Assembly (NCBI GenBank): GCA_947496605.1
Contig: CANMDF010000001.1
Coordinates: forward strand, 372,001-436,000
DNA from: an uncultured Paracoccaceae bacterium
GTDB taxonomy: Bacteria > Pseudomonadota > Alphaproteobacteria > Rhodobacterales > Rhodobacteraceae
Direction of reading: 5' to 3'
DNA length: 64,000 nt
Of the stretch, positions 1-10,321 are shown in pieces. Every line of letters begins with the position of its first letter. Position 1 is the stretch's first letter. The translations under genes and the position numbers were made by a program. The notes beneath the pieces were generated by a model. It worked only from the letters and a program-made list of their open reading frames with translations. It made no database searches and was not told where the DNA came from.

Positions 1-80
1 GTTGCATCGGGGAAAACAGCCAATTGGTTTCCACCAAACGGCTGGTCTGTGAAAACATCGTAGACGACATAGCCTGTCAT
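1..80 (-). CDS. PhzF family protein, N-terminal fragment (runs off window)
   Basis: Reverse strand reads MTGYVVYDVFTDQPFGGNQLAVFPDA.., typical PhzF N-terminus; its ATG overlaps the stop of the upstream antiporter gene. Confidence 0.8.
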   Translation of the reverse strand, partial: MTGYVVYDVFTDQPFGGNQLAVFPDA

Positions 81-1324
81 TCTGCACCTTCCGTTTTTGT
101 CACCCGTTCTGCCAACTTTGCAACGGTTAAGCCCTGTACCACGATTGAGAAAATCACGACCATATAAGTCGCGGTCAGAATAATGGGTTTCCATTCACCT
201 TCAGGCAACGACAAAGCAAGCGCCACCGAAATACCGCCCTTTAGTCCGCCCCACGTCATCACAGGCGTCACACCGGCTGAAAATTCACGGAAAGGGCGCA
301 GAATCATGATGGGCACGGCAACGGCCGCGAGGCGTGCAACCAGTGCCAGCCCAATCGCGGCCACGCCAGCGGCCAGATAGTCAAAGTCGAATGCGATGGC
401 GAAGACTTCAATCCCGATCAGCAGGAACAGGACCGCGTTGAGGATTTCATCAATCAAGTACCAGAACGCATCAACATATTTGCGGGTTTCCTCGGACATG
501 CCGTACTTCGCACCTACATCGCCAATCAACAGCCCTGCACAAACGGCCATGATGGGCGCTGAAACATGCAAATAGACGGCCAGCTCGTAGCCACCAAAGG
601 CAAGGCCCAGCGTGATCAGCACCTCGAGTGAATAGTCATCGATGCGGCGCATGACCCGGAACGTCAACCAGCCCAGCACAATGCCCAAGACAGCACCGCC
701 AAGGGCCTCTTGGAAGAACAGCTGGACCGCGCCACCCAAACCTGATCCGTGGTCATCGCCATGTGGAAAGGCCAAGCCGACAAGGACGAGAAAAACCACA
801 TAGCCGACGCCGTCATTGAACAGGCTTTCGCCTGCGATCTTGGTTTCCAAAGATTTCTTTAGATTTGCTTGCCGTAAAACGCCCAAGACCGCCACAGGGT
901 CGGTCGGTGAAATCAGCGCACCAAAGACCAGCGCGATCATAAGCGGCATACCTGTGAGCCAAGAAAATCCGTAACCTACGATAGTTGTTGAAAGGCCGAT
1001 CCCGATGGTCGCCATTAATGCGACGACGACCCATTCTTTCTTGAGATCAGACAGTTTGACGTGCAAGGCGCCTGCAAAAAGCAGCAGACCCAACATGCCT
1101 TCCAGCAGCGCATCAGAGAATTCGATCTCTAGCACGGTGCTCCGCACAACATCGGCGACACCGAGGCTGGGGAGGATCAAATCAAGCAGCATCACCCCGA
1201 AGGATGCAAAAAGTGATACGATCAGAATGCCAATGGCAGATGGAAGCTTAAGGAACAAATAGTTGATTGCTCCGAATGCTCCTGCAAGAACGATCAGAAG
1301 CGACGTGATTTGAAGCAATGTCAT
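77..1324 (-). CDS. Cation:proton antiporter (NhaP/CPA1-like)
   Basis: Multi-TM ORF with ALISPTDPVAVLGVLR and GESLFNDGVGYVVF motifs typical of CPA1 Na+/H+ antiporters. Confidence 0.9.
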   Translation of the reverse strand: MTLLQITSLLIVLAGAFGAINYLFLKLPSAIGILIVSLFASFGVMLLDLILPSLGVADVVRSTVLEIEFSDALLEGMLGLLLFAGALHVKLSDLKKEWVVVALMATIGIGLSTTIVGYGFSWLTGMPLMIALVFGALISPTDPVAVLGVLRQANLKKSLETKIAGESLFNDGVGYVVFLVLVGLAFPHGDDHGSGLGGAVQLFFQEALGGAVLGIVLGWLTFRVMRRIDDYSLEVLITLGLAFGGYELAVYLHVSAPIMAVCAGLLIGDVGAKYGMSEETRKYVDAFWYLIDEILNAVLFLLIGIEVFAIAFDFDYLAAGVAAIGLALVARLAAVAVPIMILRPFREFSAGVTPVMTWGGLKGGISVALALSLPEGEWKPIILTATYMVVIFSIVVQGLTVAKLAERVTKTEGAE

Positions 1325-1383
1325 GGGTGGCCTTCGTGTTATGTCACGAAGGGCTTAGCATCATGTGTCTGTGCCGACCAGCG

Positions 1384-2202
1384 CTAGTGCCCCGGCAAGC
1401 GAACCCATGTCCCACCAAGCGGGCGCACAAACGCGCCAGTCCCGATCTTAAACCGCGCCAGACCGGCGGCGGTTTCGGTGTCGACAAAACCAAGATCAAG
1501 CCGGCAACAGCCCCGGTCAGCAAACAGGTCAGCTGCGGTGATAATCATACGGTGGTGTGCATTGATTGCGCGGCCAACCGCATCGGTCCATCCGATATGA
1601 TAGGTCGCAACCCGCCCGTGCCACAAGAAGAGCATCGCAGCGACGGGTGCGTCGTTGACATACCCGGTCAGAACCCGCACCGATCGCGGCTGGCTGGTGG
1701 CATAGGCACAAACGAGCGCGTGTGGCATGCCGCGAAATTGTTTGGCCCGCTGGTTTTTAAGATCCTGTTTCAGCAACCATGCATGCGCGTAAGGGTCAAA
1801 CCGTGCTTCTGTTAGCCTGAGCGCGGTATCTTGCGCTCTGCGCCATGCGTTGCGCCATTTAGGATGCATCGCGTTCTGGCGCGTTTCCGGCGTGCTGCGC
1901 AGGTCAAGTTCTGCCACATGTGCGTTCGTCATCACGCGTCGAAATCCAGCGTCTGAAACCGTCGCCTCTTGCGGTTGGTCCAGATTAAGCATGCGCAGCC
2001 CCGTCTTTCGCAAGGCAGCAGCCTGCGGCGGACCCTGCCAAAGCGGGCCACGCGATGTCATGCTTTGCCCAAGGACGCGCACAGTCAATACAGGGGCCGC
2101 ATCTGCGACATCAACATAGCGTACGTCACGTCCCATGCGATTCAACGCGGATGCGAAGTGCGGGTGTTGTTGTAGGGGCAGGGCGCGTTGGGTTTCCATC
2201 AC
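1384..2202 (-). CDS. GNAT-like N-acetyltransferase domain protein
   Basis: 272-aa ORF; FemAB/GNAT-like C-terminal pattern (HGRVATYHIGWTDAVGRAINAHHRMI..RLDLGFVDTE). Confidence 0.6.
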   Translation of the reverse strand: MMETQRALPLQQHPHFASALNRMGRDVRYVDVADAAPVLTVRVLGQSMTSRGPLWQGPPQAAALRKTGLRMLNLDQPQEATVSDAGFRRVMTNAHVAELDLRSTPETRQNAMHPKWRNAWRRAQDTALRLTEARFDPYAHAWLLKQDLKNQRAKQFRGMPHALVCAYATSQPRSVRVLTGYVNDAPVAAMLFLWHGRVATYHIGWTDAVGRAINAHHRMIITAADLFADRGCCRLDLGFVDTETAAGLARFKIGTGAFVRPLGGTWVRLPGH

Positions 2203-2245
2203 CTGTCTTAAGCCATTGGAAACCTAAGTCGTGGTTAAAGGGCGT

Positions 2246-2386
2246 ATGAAAAAGCAAAATAAAACTATCGCCGGCGTTTGCGCACCTGCGCCCCGCCCCA
2301 CAGCCTTAGGGGCCGCCTTGATCGCCGCAATCATTACGTTTCCCGTCGGGGTCACGATCCTGTTTGTGGATCTATTGTTACTTTAG
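2246..2386 (+). CDS. Small hypothetical protein (46 aa, one predicted TM)
   Basis: ATG..TAG reads [45 protein letters not shown]; below ORF-track cutoff. Confidence 0.35.
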   Translation: MKKQNKTIAGVCAPAPRPTALGAALIAAIITFPVGVTILFVDLLLL

Positions 2387-3633
2387 CCCAGCTGCACCAA
2401 GGCATGGCGTTTTTTGCCAGCGCTTAGCTTGACCGGTGTCGCAAGGGCGGCTGCATCAACCATCAGGCCTGCGTCGGTCAAAGGTGCGTCATTCATCTTG
2501 GCGCCGTTTTCTGCGATCAGGCGCTTGGCCTCCTTGCCGCTTTTGGCAAGGCCGGATTTGACGATCAGTTGTACGATAGAAATGCCATCGGCCACATCAT
2601 CCGCCGTTAGCGTCAATGTAGGCAGGTCATCTCCAACGCCGCCCTTTTCAAAGACTTCACGCGATGTTGCTTCTGCCGCCTTCGCGGCCTCAGCCCCGTG
2701 CAGCAAAGTGGTGACTTCGTTGGCCAGAATGATCTTCGCTGCGTTGATGTCAGACCCTTCCAGCGCACCCAAGCGTTCACATTCCTCAAGCGGCAACTCT
2801 GTATAGAGCTTGAGGAAACGGCCCGTGTCGGCATCCGTAGTGTTGCGCCAGAACTGCCAGAACTCATATGGGCTGCACATGTCCGGGTTCAGCCAAACGG
2901 CGCCCGACAGGGACTTGCCCATCTTTTTGCCATCGCTGGTGGTCAGTAGGGGCGAGGTCAGACCGTAGATTTCCTGATCCAGCACGCGGCGCGTCAGATC
3001 GATACCGTTGACGATATTGCCCCACTGATCGGATCCGCCCATTTGCAGTAAACAACCGTAGCGGCGATTTAGCTCAAGAAAATCATAGGCCTGCAAGATC
3101 ATATAGTTGAATTCAAGGAACGACAGCGATTGTTCGCGGTCCAGCCGTGATTTCACGCTTTCAAATGACAGCATCCGGTTGATCGAAAAATGCCGCCCGA
3201 TGTCACGCAGGAAGTCGAGGTAATTCAACCCGTCCAGCCATTCCGCGTTGTTGATCATCATCGCATCAGTGGGTGCATCGCCATAGGTCAAGTAAGCCGA
3301 GAACACCTGCTTGATGCCCGCAATGTTATCATCAATCTGATCAGGTCCCAGCATAGGCCGCTCGTCCGCACGAAATGACGGATCGCCCACCTTTGTCGTC
3401 CCGCCACCCATCAAGGTGATTGGCTTGTGACCGGTTTTTTGCAGCCAGCGCATCATCATGATCTGGATCAGCGATCCCACATGCAGTGATTTGGCCGTTG
3501 CATCAAAGCCGATATAGGCCGGAACCACCCCTTTGCTCAGCGCCTCATCAAGGCCCTGATAATCCGTACAATCGGCCAGAAAGCCGCGCGTCATCATCAC
3601 GTTCATGAACTCGGATTTGGGATGGTAGGTCAT
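2383..3633 (-). CDS. tyrS: Tyrosyl-tRNA synthetase
   Basis: Class I aa[32 protein letters not shown]4-like C-terminus. Confidence 0.97.
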   Translation of the reverse strand: MTYHPKSEFMNVMMTRGFLADCTDYQGLDEALSKGVVPAYIGFDATAKSLHVGSLIQIMMMRWLQKTGHKPITLMGGGTTKVGDPSFRADERPMLGPDQIDDNIAGIKQVFSAYLTYGDAPTDAMMINNAEWLDGLNYLDFLRDIGRHFSINRMLSFESVKSRLDREQSLSFLEFNYMILQAYDFLELNRRYGCLLQMGGSDQWGNIVNGIDLTRRVLDQEIYGLTSPLLTTSDGKKMGKSLSGAVWLNPDMCSPYEFWQFWRNTTDADTGRFLKLYTELPLEECERLGALEGSDINAAKIILANEVTTLLHGAEAAKAAEATSREVFEKGGVGDDLPTLTLTADDVADGISIVQLIVKSGLAKSGKEAKRLIAENGAKMNDAPLTDAGLMVDAAALATPVKLSAGKKRHALVQLG

Positions 3634-3697
3634 TGGCTTGTTCCTGACGTTGTCTTAGGTGCACTCTATAAGCACGACAGGCGGTTAGGGAAAGCGG

Positions 3698-4804
3698 ATG
3701 TTGCGATCTGGGAAAGTCACAGCTTTGGGAACGATGTCCGGCACGTCACTCGATGGGGTGGATGCGGCCGTTCTGCTGACGGATGGTGAGCAGATTTTCG
3801 GATTTGGGCCGTCGCAATACCGGGCGTACACCCCGGATGAGCAAACTATTCTCAGGGCGCATCTGGGCCGTTGGCAGGACGAAGACTGCAAGCAGGCCGC
3901 TGCAGTTGTCGAAGCTGCGCATCTTGCAGTGATGCAGCCTTTTGAGGACGTGGATATCGCAGGTTTTCACGGTCAAACCCTTGCTCACGATCCGGGCGGA
4001 CGCGGAACGCATCAATGCGGTGATGGGGCCCATCTGGCACACGCGCTTGGCGTGCCGGTCGCGTGGGATTTCCGCACCCAAGACGTGGTGCAGGGCGGGC
4101 AGGGTGCCCCATTGGCGCCGTTCTATCATTTTGCTTTGGCGAAATGGGTTAAAGCAGACGCGCCCATTGCTTTCCTTAACCTTGGTGGCGTGGGGAATAT
4201 CACGTGGGTTGATCCGTCTTGCGATGACCCAACCGATCAACGCGCTTTGCTGGCCTTTGATACAGGTCCGGCGAATGCGCCTATGAACGATCTGATGCAG
4301 ACCCGCCTTGGGTTAAGCTATGATCTGGATGGGGCTTTGGCGGCGATGGGACAGGCAGATGAAACGGTTTTGATGGCGTTCATGGATGATCCATATTTTG
4401 CCAAAGTGCCGCCGAAATCGCTGGACCGGGATGCTTTCAGCGCCCTCATTGATGCTGTGACCGGTATGTCAGACACAGATGCGCTTGCGACGCTGATGCG
4501 GGCGGTGGTGCAAAGCGTGGTGCACGCCTGTGCTGCATGTCCAACGATGCCGGCCCAAGTGTTTGTCACTGGCGGCGGGCGTCATAACAGCGCGATCATG
4601 CGCGGTCTGGCTCAAGCTTTGCCATGTAAGGTCGTCCCTGTTGAGGCCGTTGGTTTGGACGGTGATATGCTTGAGGCGCAAGCCTTTGCATTTTTGGCAG
4701 TGCGCACCGCGCGTGGTTTACCCATTTCCAGCCCGCAAACCACTGGCGTTGGGCGTCCAATCACCGGTGGGATCGTCTCGCAGCCAATCAAGAGCGCGGG
4801 TTAA
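3698..4804 (+). CDS. anmK: Anhydro-N-acetylmuramic acid kinase
   Basis: [50 protein letters not shown] motifs. Confidence 0.96.
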   Translation: MLRSGKVTALGTMSGTSLDGVDAAVLLTDGEQIFGFGPSQYRAYTPDEQTILRAHLGRWQDEDCKQAAAVVEAAHLAVMQPFEDVDIAGFHGQTLAHDPGGRGTHQCGDGAHLAHALGVPVAWDFRTQDVVQGGQGAPLAPFYHFALAKWVKADAPIAFLNLGGVGNITWVDPSCDDPTDQRALLAFDTGPANAPMNDLMQTRLGLSYDLDGALAAMGQADETVLMAFMDDPYFAKVPPKSLDRDAFSALIDAVTGMSDTDALATLMRAVVQSVVHACAACPTMPAQVFVTGGGRHNSAIMRGLAQALPCKVVPVEAVGLDGDMLEAQAFAFLAVRTARGLPISSPQTTGVGRPITGGIVSQPIKSAG

Positions 4805-5019
4805 TTTGGCCAAAATACGCGCCAAAACCCGCTGATACGTGCACAATCACGCCGATTTGATGTAATTATGTCAATTATGAGCAACGATTGGCCGATGCAA
4901 CGACGCTCTCTCCGCTCGATCCCGCCGATTAGAATCACGGCGCCGTGAGACCCGTTGAACCACCGCAAAGAAATGTCAGGTGTATCGGACACGACAACCG
5001 GATTAACGGAGACAAGAAA

Positions 5020-5649
5020 ATGAAAACGACTTTGAAAATCGCCCGCACGAGCATGTTGGCAGCACCTTTGGCCTTTGCGACAGGCATGGCATCGGCCGGC
5101 GGCATGTCCGAGCCAATCGCAGCACCCGCGCCTGCACCTATTCCAGTCGCCCCCGCGCCTGTGGCAATCGGTACCGACTGGACCGGGTTCTACGCAGGTG
5201 GTCAGCTTGGGTATGGTCAGCTCGATTCTGATGCGATCACCGACAGCGACGATCCATCAGGTGCGATCTACGGTGTGCATGCAGGTTATAACTATGACCT
5301 TGGCAGTATCGTTTTGGGCGGTGAGCTAGACTTTGATCTGACCAGCATCGAAGCGGATGCGCCAGCGACCGAGGTCGATTCAGTGGCCCGCGCAAAGGCG
5401 AAATTGGGTTACGATGCGGGTCTCTTTATGCCCTACGTCACTGCTGGTGTGGCCCGCGTTGACACAACGGATGCGCTTGACGGTCAAACAGACGGCGGAT
5501 TTGCAGGTCTGGGTTTGTCTTACTTGCTAAGTGATACTGTGATTGTGGGTGGCGAAGTCCTGCAGCACCAGTTTGAAGACTTTGCAGACAATGACGGCGT
5601 CGACGTGGATGCCACAACATTGTCCCTGCGCGCGTCGTTTAGGTTCTAA
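5020..5649 (+). CDS. Outer membrane beta-barrel protein (OmpA-like/porin family)
   Basis: Signal peptide MKTTLKIARTSMLAAPLAFATGMASA, Pro/Ala linker, beta-barrel repeat pattern and terminal aromatic (..LRASFRF); ORF track extends upstream to 4945 but 5020 has an adjacent purine-rich RBS. Confidence 0.88.
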   Translation: MKTTLKIARTSMLAAPLAFATGMASAGGMSEPIAAPAPAPIPVAPAPVAIGTDWTGFYAGGQLGYGQLDSDAITDSDDPSGAIYGVHAGYNYDLGSIVLGGELDFDLTSIEADAPATEVDSVARAKAKLGYDAGLFMPYVTAGVARVDTTDALDGQTDGGFAGLGLSYLLSDTVIVGGEVLQHQFEDFADNDGVDVDATTLSLRASFRF

Positions 5650-5716
5650 ACAAAGCCAAAGGATAAGTATCCCACTGCACTGTCCCTTCCCCAAATTTCA
5701 CTGCTCGGGATACTTG

Positions 5717-5742
5717 GGGCCTGCCACCGCACTGGCAGGCCC
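5717..5742. terminator. Probable bidirectional terminator between convergent genes
   Basis: GGGCCTGCCA-ccgcac-TGGCAGGCCC, perfect 10-bp stem, followed by TACTTCTT. Confidence 0.75.
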
Positions 5743-5748
5743 TACTTC

Positions 5749-6558
5749 TTATGTCAGCAATTGATCAACCGCATCGCCACTTATGCCGTTTTGCAAGGCG
5801 GAAAAGTCACCATCCCCAATCATCGTCAAAGCCGCATCATGGATCGCGCGATGTGTGACCCGCGCAAAGGCTGATCCAAGCGACAGACGTGCGACACCGA
5901 TCTTCGCAAAGTCAGCTTGGGTTTGCTTGGTAAATGGTCCCGCGACCAATGCATTCACGAGCGCTGTTGTTGCGACACATATCTTGGCCAAAGCACCCAT
6001 ATCGGGGGGAAGCGGCGCATAAAGGCAATCAGCACCGGCCTGTTCAAAGGCGATCAGGCGGCGAATGGCCTCATCCGTGTCATAGGCCCCTGTCATAATC
6101 CCATCAGCACGGGCGGTCAGCACAAAGTCCTGCGGCAAAGCACGTGCAGCGCTGGCGGCGGCCCTGATCCGTTCCACGGACAGATCAAAATCATAACAAT
6201 CGTCCGAAGGCAGGGCGATATCTTCGATGCATATCCCCGCCAATCCAACCTCCGCGGCAAGGCGCACCGTATCCGCGCAGGTTTCAGGATCATCACCAAA
6301 GCCGTTTTCAAAATCACCCTGCACAGGCAATGATGTCACGCTGACGATCTCTTGTGCATGGGCCAAGGCCTCGTCCCGGGTGACGGTGCCACCGTCAGGG
6401 CGGCCCATCGTAAACGCGTGGGCCGCAGATGAAGTCGCCAAAGCCTTGGCACCCATAGCGGTCATCATTTTGGCCGATCCACGGTCCCAGACGTTCACCA
6501 TTAAGAGCGGATCGCCCTTTACGTGAAGGGCGCGGAATACCTGTCCGATATCAGTCAT
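5749..6558 (-). CDS. Isocitrate lyase/PEP mutase family protein
   Basis: VNVWDRGSAKMMTAMGAKALATSSAA.., QGDFENGFGDDPE, GICIEDIALPSDD. Confidence 0.9.
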   Translation of the reverse strand: MTDIGQVFRALHVKGDPLLMVNVWDRGSAKMMTAMGAKALATSSAAHAFTMGRPDGGTVTRDEALAHAQEIVSVTSLPVQGDFENGFGDDPETCADTVRLAAEVGLAGICIEDIALPSDDCYDFDLSVERIRAAASAARALPQDFVLTARADGIMTGAYDTDEAIRRLIAFEQAGADCLYAPLPPDMGALAKICVATTALVNALVAGPFTKQTQADFAKIGVARLSLGSAFARVTHRAIHDAALTMIGDGDFSALQNGISGDAVDQLLT

Positions 6559-7616
6559 GGCTGTTTCCTCTCAGCGTAGTGTTTTTCAAGTTCAATCAGT
6601 TGCTGTTTACGCCAAAGCCCACCGCCATAACCCGTCAACGATCCGTCTGCGCCGATGACGCGGTGGCACGGAATGACAATCGCGATCTGGTTGGAACCAT
6701 TGGCGCGTGCCACGGCGCGGGTGGCTTGGGGCGCACCCATACTGGCGGCAATCGCGCTATAACTGCGGGTTTCGCCAGCAGGGATGGCTTGCAATGTCCG
6801 CCAGACGTCGCGTGAAAAGGGTGTACCATGCAGCGCGAGCGGCGTGGCGAATTGGTCGGATGTTTTGGTGAAGTAGGCACTCAGCTCTGCTGCGATCTGG
6901 TCATGCGTTGCAAATCGCCCGATCCCCATGCTGCCTTTTGCCATTTTGCGCAGCTTTTGGATCTCATTGGGCAAGGCTTTGCGATCCGCAAATTCCAGTA
7001 GATGCAAAGCGCGATTATCACAGACCGCGATCATATCACCCAGTGGCGTCTGAATGTGGTCAGCACGCAAGAGCGCATCTTTGGTAAGGCTGCCGGGGGC
7101 TACACCCATCAGCTTTGCAAAGGCTGTGCGAAATGCGGCAGGGCTATCAAAACCAGCATTAAGTTGTGCATCAATGACCGATCCCGCGCTAAGGGCGGTA
7201 AATCCGTGCGCCAAGCGTCTGCTGCGGGCCATTTCGAGGAACGTCATCCCGAAATGTCGCTTGAACGTGCGCCGCACCGTCGATGGATCAAACCCCATGC
7301 GGGCAATGTCCGTCTCGGACCACCGATAGGCCGGTCGTGCATCTAGTTCTTTCAGCAATGTCGTCACGGCAGGGTCGCTTTGTGCTTCTGGTGCCAATGG
7401 GTGACACCGCTTGCAGGGGCGAAAACCTAATTGAAGACAGGTCGCTACGTCATTGTAAAAATGGCAGTTTTCTCGCTTGGGCTTGCGGGCAGGGCAGGTC
7501 AGCCTGCAAAAGATCCCGGTCGAGGACACACCAACGAATGCGCGACCATCATAGTCAGGATCGCGGGCAATCAGGGCGTCATAAAGTGTATCATCATCTG
7601 GCAGGTCAAACATCAT
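6555..7616 (-). CDS. ada: Bifunctional Ada: methylated-DNA--cysteine methyltransferase / AraC-type regulator
   Basis: N-terminal GIFCRLTCPARKPKRENCHFY zinc/methyl-acceptor domain, AraC HTH, C-terminal IPCHRVIGADGSLTGYGGGLWRKQQLIELE. Confidence 0.94.
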   Translation of the reverse strand: MMFDLPDDDTLYDALIARDPDYDGRAFVGVSSTGIFCRLTCPARKPKRENCHFYNDVATCLQLGFRPCKRCHPLAPEAQSDPAVTTLLKELDARPAYRWSETDIARMGFDPSTVRRTFKRHFGMTFLEMARSRRLAHGFTALSAGSVIDAQLNAGFDSPAAFRTAFAKLMGVAPGSLTKDALLRADHIQTPLGDMIAVCDNRALHLLEFADRKALPNEIQKLRKMAKGSMGIGRFATHDQIAAELSAYFTKTSDQFATPLALHGTPFSRDVWRTLQAIPAGETRSYSAIAASMGAPQATRAVARANGSNQIAIVIPCHRVIGADGSLTGYGGGLWRKQQLIELEKHYAERKQP

Positions 7617-7666
7617 GACTCAAGGCTAGCCTATCCTTAAGGGGTCCGCCGCCTAAAATCGGGCGT

Positions 7667-8842
7667 CTATTGAGATGCTTTGGCGCTTGCAAAAGAAATC
7701 AACCGTTTTAACGCATCAACATAGCGATCATCGGCGATTGTCATCGCGACACGCACATGGCCTGCGGCGGCATGTCCAAAGCTTTCACCGGGCATCACTG
7801 CAATCAATTCCTGATCGAGCAGAGCATTTGCAAATTCATCGCCGCTCATGCCGGTCGCCCGAATATCCAGCATCACATACATCGCACCTTGGGCTGGAAC
7901 GGCGCGCACCACGTTTTGCCCAGCCAATGCCGCAAGTGTCAGTGCGCGTCGGCGCCGGAACGGTGCGGCCACTTCTTCCTCAACAGCGTCGCCTTGGTTT
8001 AATGCAAAATCGGCGGCATCCTGAACAAAGCCCGCCACACCGTAGGTCGTGTGGGTTGCCAGATTGATCAGCTGTTGCACGACGTAACCTGGTGCGCAAA
8101 CCCACCCAATGCGGCTGCCCGTCATGGCGTGGCTTTTGGACATCGAGCCCACAACCAAAGTGCGTTCGGCCATGTGCGGCAAGCTGCGTGGGCTGATGTG
8201 TGCCCCTTCCCATATTTGCGTGTCGTAAACCTCATCCGAAATCAGCCACAGGTCATTGTCTTGGCAGGTATCGGCGATGGCTTCCAATGTGTCAGTGGAA
8301 TAGACGACGCCGGTGGGGTTGTTCGGCGTATTCACCATAAGTGACGTCGCACCTTTGGTCGCCGCCATCAGCGCATCAGCGGTGGGCTGAAAAGCAGTGT
8401 CAGGTGACGTGACGATAGATTTCGGGATCGCACCTGCACCCCGGATGGTTCCGGGGTAAGTGGCATAGTAGGGGTCAATAAAGACGGCCGTATCGCCAGG
8501 ATCGCACACGGCGATATGCGCGGCATAAAGGGCAGACTGACCGCCCGGTGTGATCATGATGTTGGCCGCTGTCGTTGGCACCCCGGTGCGTGCTTCTATC
8601 CGTGCTGCCACAGTTTCGCGCAGGGCTGCTGTCCCGGGCACCATTGCGTACCCCGTGTGCCCAGATTTGGCCGCAGCATGCATCGCGTCCAGAATGTCAG
8701 GATGGGTGCGAATATCATGTTCGCCAATGGTCAGTTCGGCCACATCGACTCCGTCGGCAACCATTCTGCGGGCCCGGTAAAACACATCCCAGCCGTCAGA
8801 GCCGCCGCCGTTGATATGTGTGATGCGATGAGAAAGTTCCAT
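7667..8842 (-). CDS. Class I/II pyridoxal phosphate-dependent aminotransferase
   Basis: NTPNNPTGVVYS and SMSKSHAMTGSRIGW motifs. Confidence 0.93.
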   Translation of the reverse strand: MELSHRITHINGGGSDGWDVFYRARRMVADGVDVAELTIGEHDIRTHPDILDAMHAAAKSGHTGYAMVPGTAALRETVAARIEARTGVPTTAANIMITPGGQSALYAAHIAVCDPGDTAVFIDPYYATYPGTIRGAGAIPKSIVTSPDTAFQPTADALMAATKGATSLMVNTPNNPTGVVYSTDTLEAIADTCQDNDLWLISDEVYDTQIWEGAHISPRSLPHMAERTLVVGSMSKSHAMTGSRIGWVCAPGYVVQQLINLATHTTYGVAGFVQDAADFALNQGDAVEEEVAAPFRRRRALTLAALAGQNVVRAVPAQGAMYVMLDIRATGMSGDEFANALLDQELIAVMPGESFGHAAAGHVRVAMTIADDRYVDALKRLISFASAKASQ

Positions 8843-8875
8843 AAAGTGCAGGGGAACGATTTCCCGCGGTCCGAG

Positions 8876-9319
8876 TCAAGTGGTTGTCGCCGTCAGATTT
8901 CGCGGACCGGGGCCTTCTGCCGCTTTTATGTCTGCCGGATTATAGAGTGCACATGATGTCAGACTAAGACAGCCACACCCGATACACCCATCCAATTTGT
9001 CGCGTAGGTCCTGCAGTGCGGCGATGCGTGCATCAATATCTTGGCGAAAAGCGCCGCTGATACGTGTCCAATCAGCCTTTGATGGGGCTTTGTGATCGGG
9101 CAGGCGGCGCAAGTGCGGTGCGATTTCAGACAGGCTGAACCCCAGCTTTTGGGCGGCCATAACGAAGGACAAACGCCTGATGTCGGACCGCCCGTACCGG
9201 CGATGCCCGCCCTTATTGCGCAAGGGTTTGACGATGTCATGAGTTTCATAAAACCTTATCGCCGAGACCGCCAAACCAGTCCGCGCTGCAAGGTCGCCGA
9301 TCGTCAATCCTTGGGCCAT
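8876..9319 (-). CDS. soxR: Redox-sensitive transcriptional activator SoxR (MerR family)
   Basis: MerR HTH (GDLAARTGLAVSAIRFYE) and [2Fe-2S] motif CIGCGCLSLTSC (CX2CXCX5C). Confidence 0.95.
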   Translation of the reverse strand: MAQGLTIGDLAARTGLAVSAIRFYETHDIVKPLRNKGGHRRYGRSDIRRLSFVMAAQKLGFSLSEIAPHLRRLPDHKAPSKADWTRISGAFRQDIDARIAALQDLRDKLDGCIGCGCLSLTSCALYNPADIKAAEGPGPRNLTATTT

Positions 9320-9335
9320 GCAAAATAATCCTTGA

Positions 9336-9353
9336 TCTCAAGTTAACTTGAGG
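9336..9353. promoter_or_regulatory. SoxR box
   Basis: TCTCAAGTTAACTTGAGG; differs at one base from CCTCAAGTTAACTTGAGG of E. coli soxS; in soxR/9397 divergent gap; TTGATC -35-like element overlaps on + strand. Confidence 0.92.
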
Positions 9354-9396
9354 AATGAAAACAGATCACAGTTGATTTGGATAGAGGAGAAATGAC

Positions 9397-9573
9397 ATGC
9401 CAACACGCCATGCAAACCGCTATTGTGCCGATCCTGAGGCATTGATGGCCCTGAAACGAGACGGGTTAGGCTGGGGCCATGACCTTGACTGTGGGTGCTT
9501 TTATGAAGCAAGCCGTAACACCAAACCTAGCGGCATCGCCCGCATTGTCTCAGCCTTCAAAGGGAGAACTTGA
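9397..9573 (+). CDS. Small hypothetical Cys-containing protein (58 aa), probable SoxR-controlled first gene
   Basis: MPTRHANRYCADPEALMALKRDGLGWGHDLDCGCFYEASRNTKPSGIARIVSAFKGRT; GAGGAG RBS upstream; stop abuts ATG of next gene; absent from ORF track (<60 aa). Confidence 0.75.
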   Translation: MPTRHANRYCADPEALMALKRDGLGWGHDLDCGCFYEASRNTKPSGIARIVSAFKGRT

Positions 9574-9960
9574 ATGGCTTATCTTGAGCATGTGAATATT
9601 ACTGTCGCCGACCCGCAGAAAACGGCGGCATTTCTAAGTGACCTTTTCGGTTGGCGCACCCGCTGGGAAGGGGCCGCGATCAACGGTGGCTATACGGTGC
9701 ATGTGGGGACTGATCATGGGTATATCGCGCTTTACACTGGGCCAGGCGGTGCTGCGCATCAAACACCTGCGGATAACAGTTACCTTCAGCGCGCAGGTTT
9801 CAACCACGTTGGCGTCGTTGTGGATGATGTTGATGAGACTGAAAAGAAGGTCAAATCAATGGGGTTTGAAACCCACAGCCACGCCGATTATGAACCCGGT
9901 AAACGCTTCTATTTCCAAGACACCGACGGCGTCGAATACGAAGTAATCAGCTACCCGTAA
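9574..9960 (+). CDS. VOC family (glyoxalase/bleomycin-resistance-like) protein
   Basis: LEHVNITVADPQKTAAFLSDLFGW.., FNHVGVVVDDVDETEKKV, FYFQDTDGVEYEVISY. Confidence 0.93.
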   Translation: MAYLEHVNITVADPQKTAAFLSDLFGWRTRWEGAAINGGYTVHVGTDHGYIALYTGPGGAAHQTPADNSYLQRAGFNHVGVVVDDVDETEKKVKSMGFETHSHADYEPGKRFYFQDTDGVEYEVISYP

Positions 9961-10285
9961 GCGCTGCCTGAACCTTCTTTGTCAGGCTTTTAAAAATGAT
10001 ATCATAGGACACGGCAATCCGGTGGCGCAGTTCTTCTGCGTCACTGGTCATACTGACCAAGACCCAGCTTTTGTGGAAATAAGGGGCCTTGGTGCCTGCA
10101 CCTGCATCAATCAGCATCTGCGCGGTTTCAACGCTGTCGGTCTTTAGGCAAACCCCGTCGATACGGTCACCAAAGCAGGCGAACATCTTGCCGCCCACCT
10201 TCCAGCTATCCAATTCAGTCGTCGGATCAGAGGCGGTGGCACCTGCATAAGATGCACAGATTTGATTGACGCGTTCACGTGACAT
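9947..10285 (-). CDS. MmcQ/YjbR-like protein
   Basis: MSRERVNQICASYAGA..WKVGGKMFACFGD..VCLKTD..; 10285 start preferred over 10411 because the longer form overlaps the divergent gene. Confidence 0.7.
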   Translation of the reverse strand: MSRERVNQICASYAGATASDPTTELDSWKVGGKMFACFGDRIDGVCLKTDSVETAQMLIDAGAGTKAPYFHKSWVLVSMTSDAEELRHRIAVSYDIIFKSLTKKVQAALTGS

Positions 10286-10321
10286 AGGCGTAGGATGACG
10301 CAAGCATGAGGGGCTGACAAG

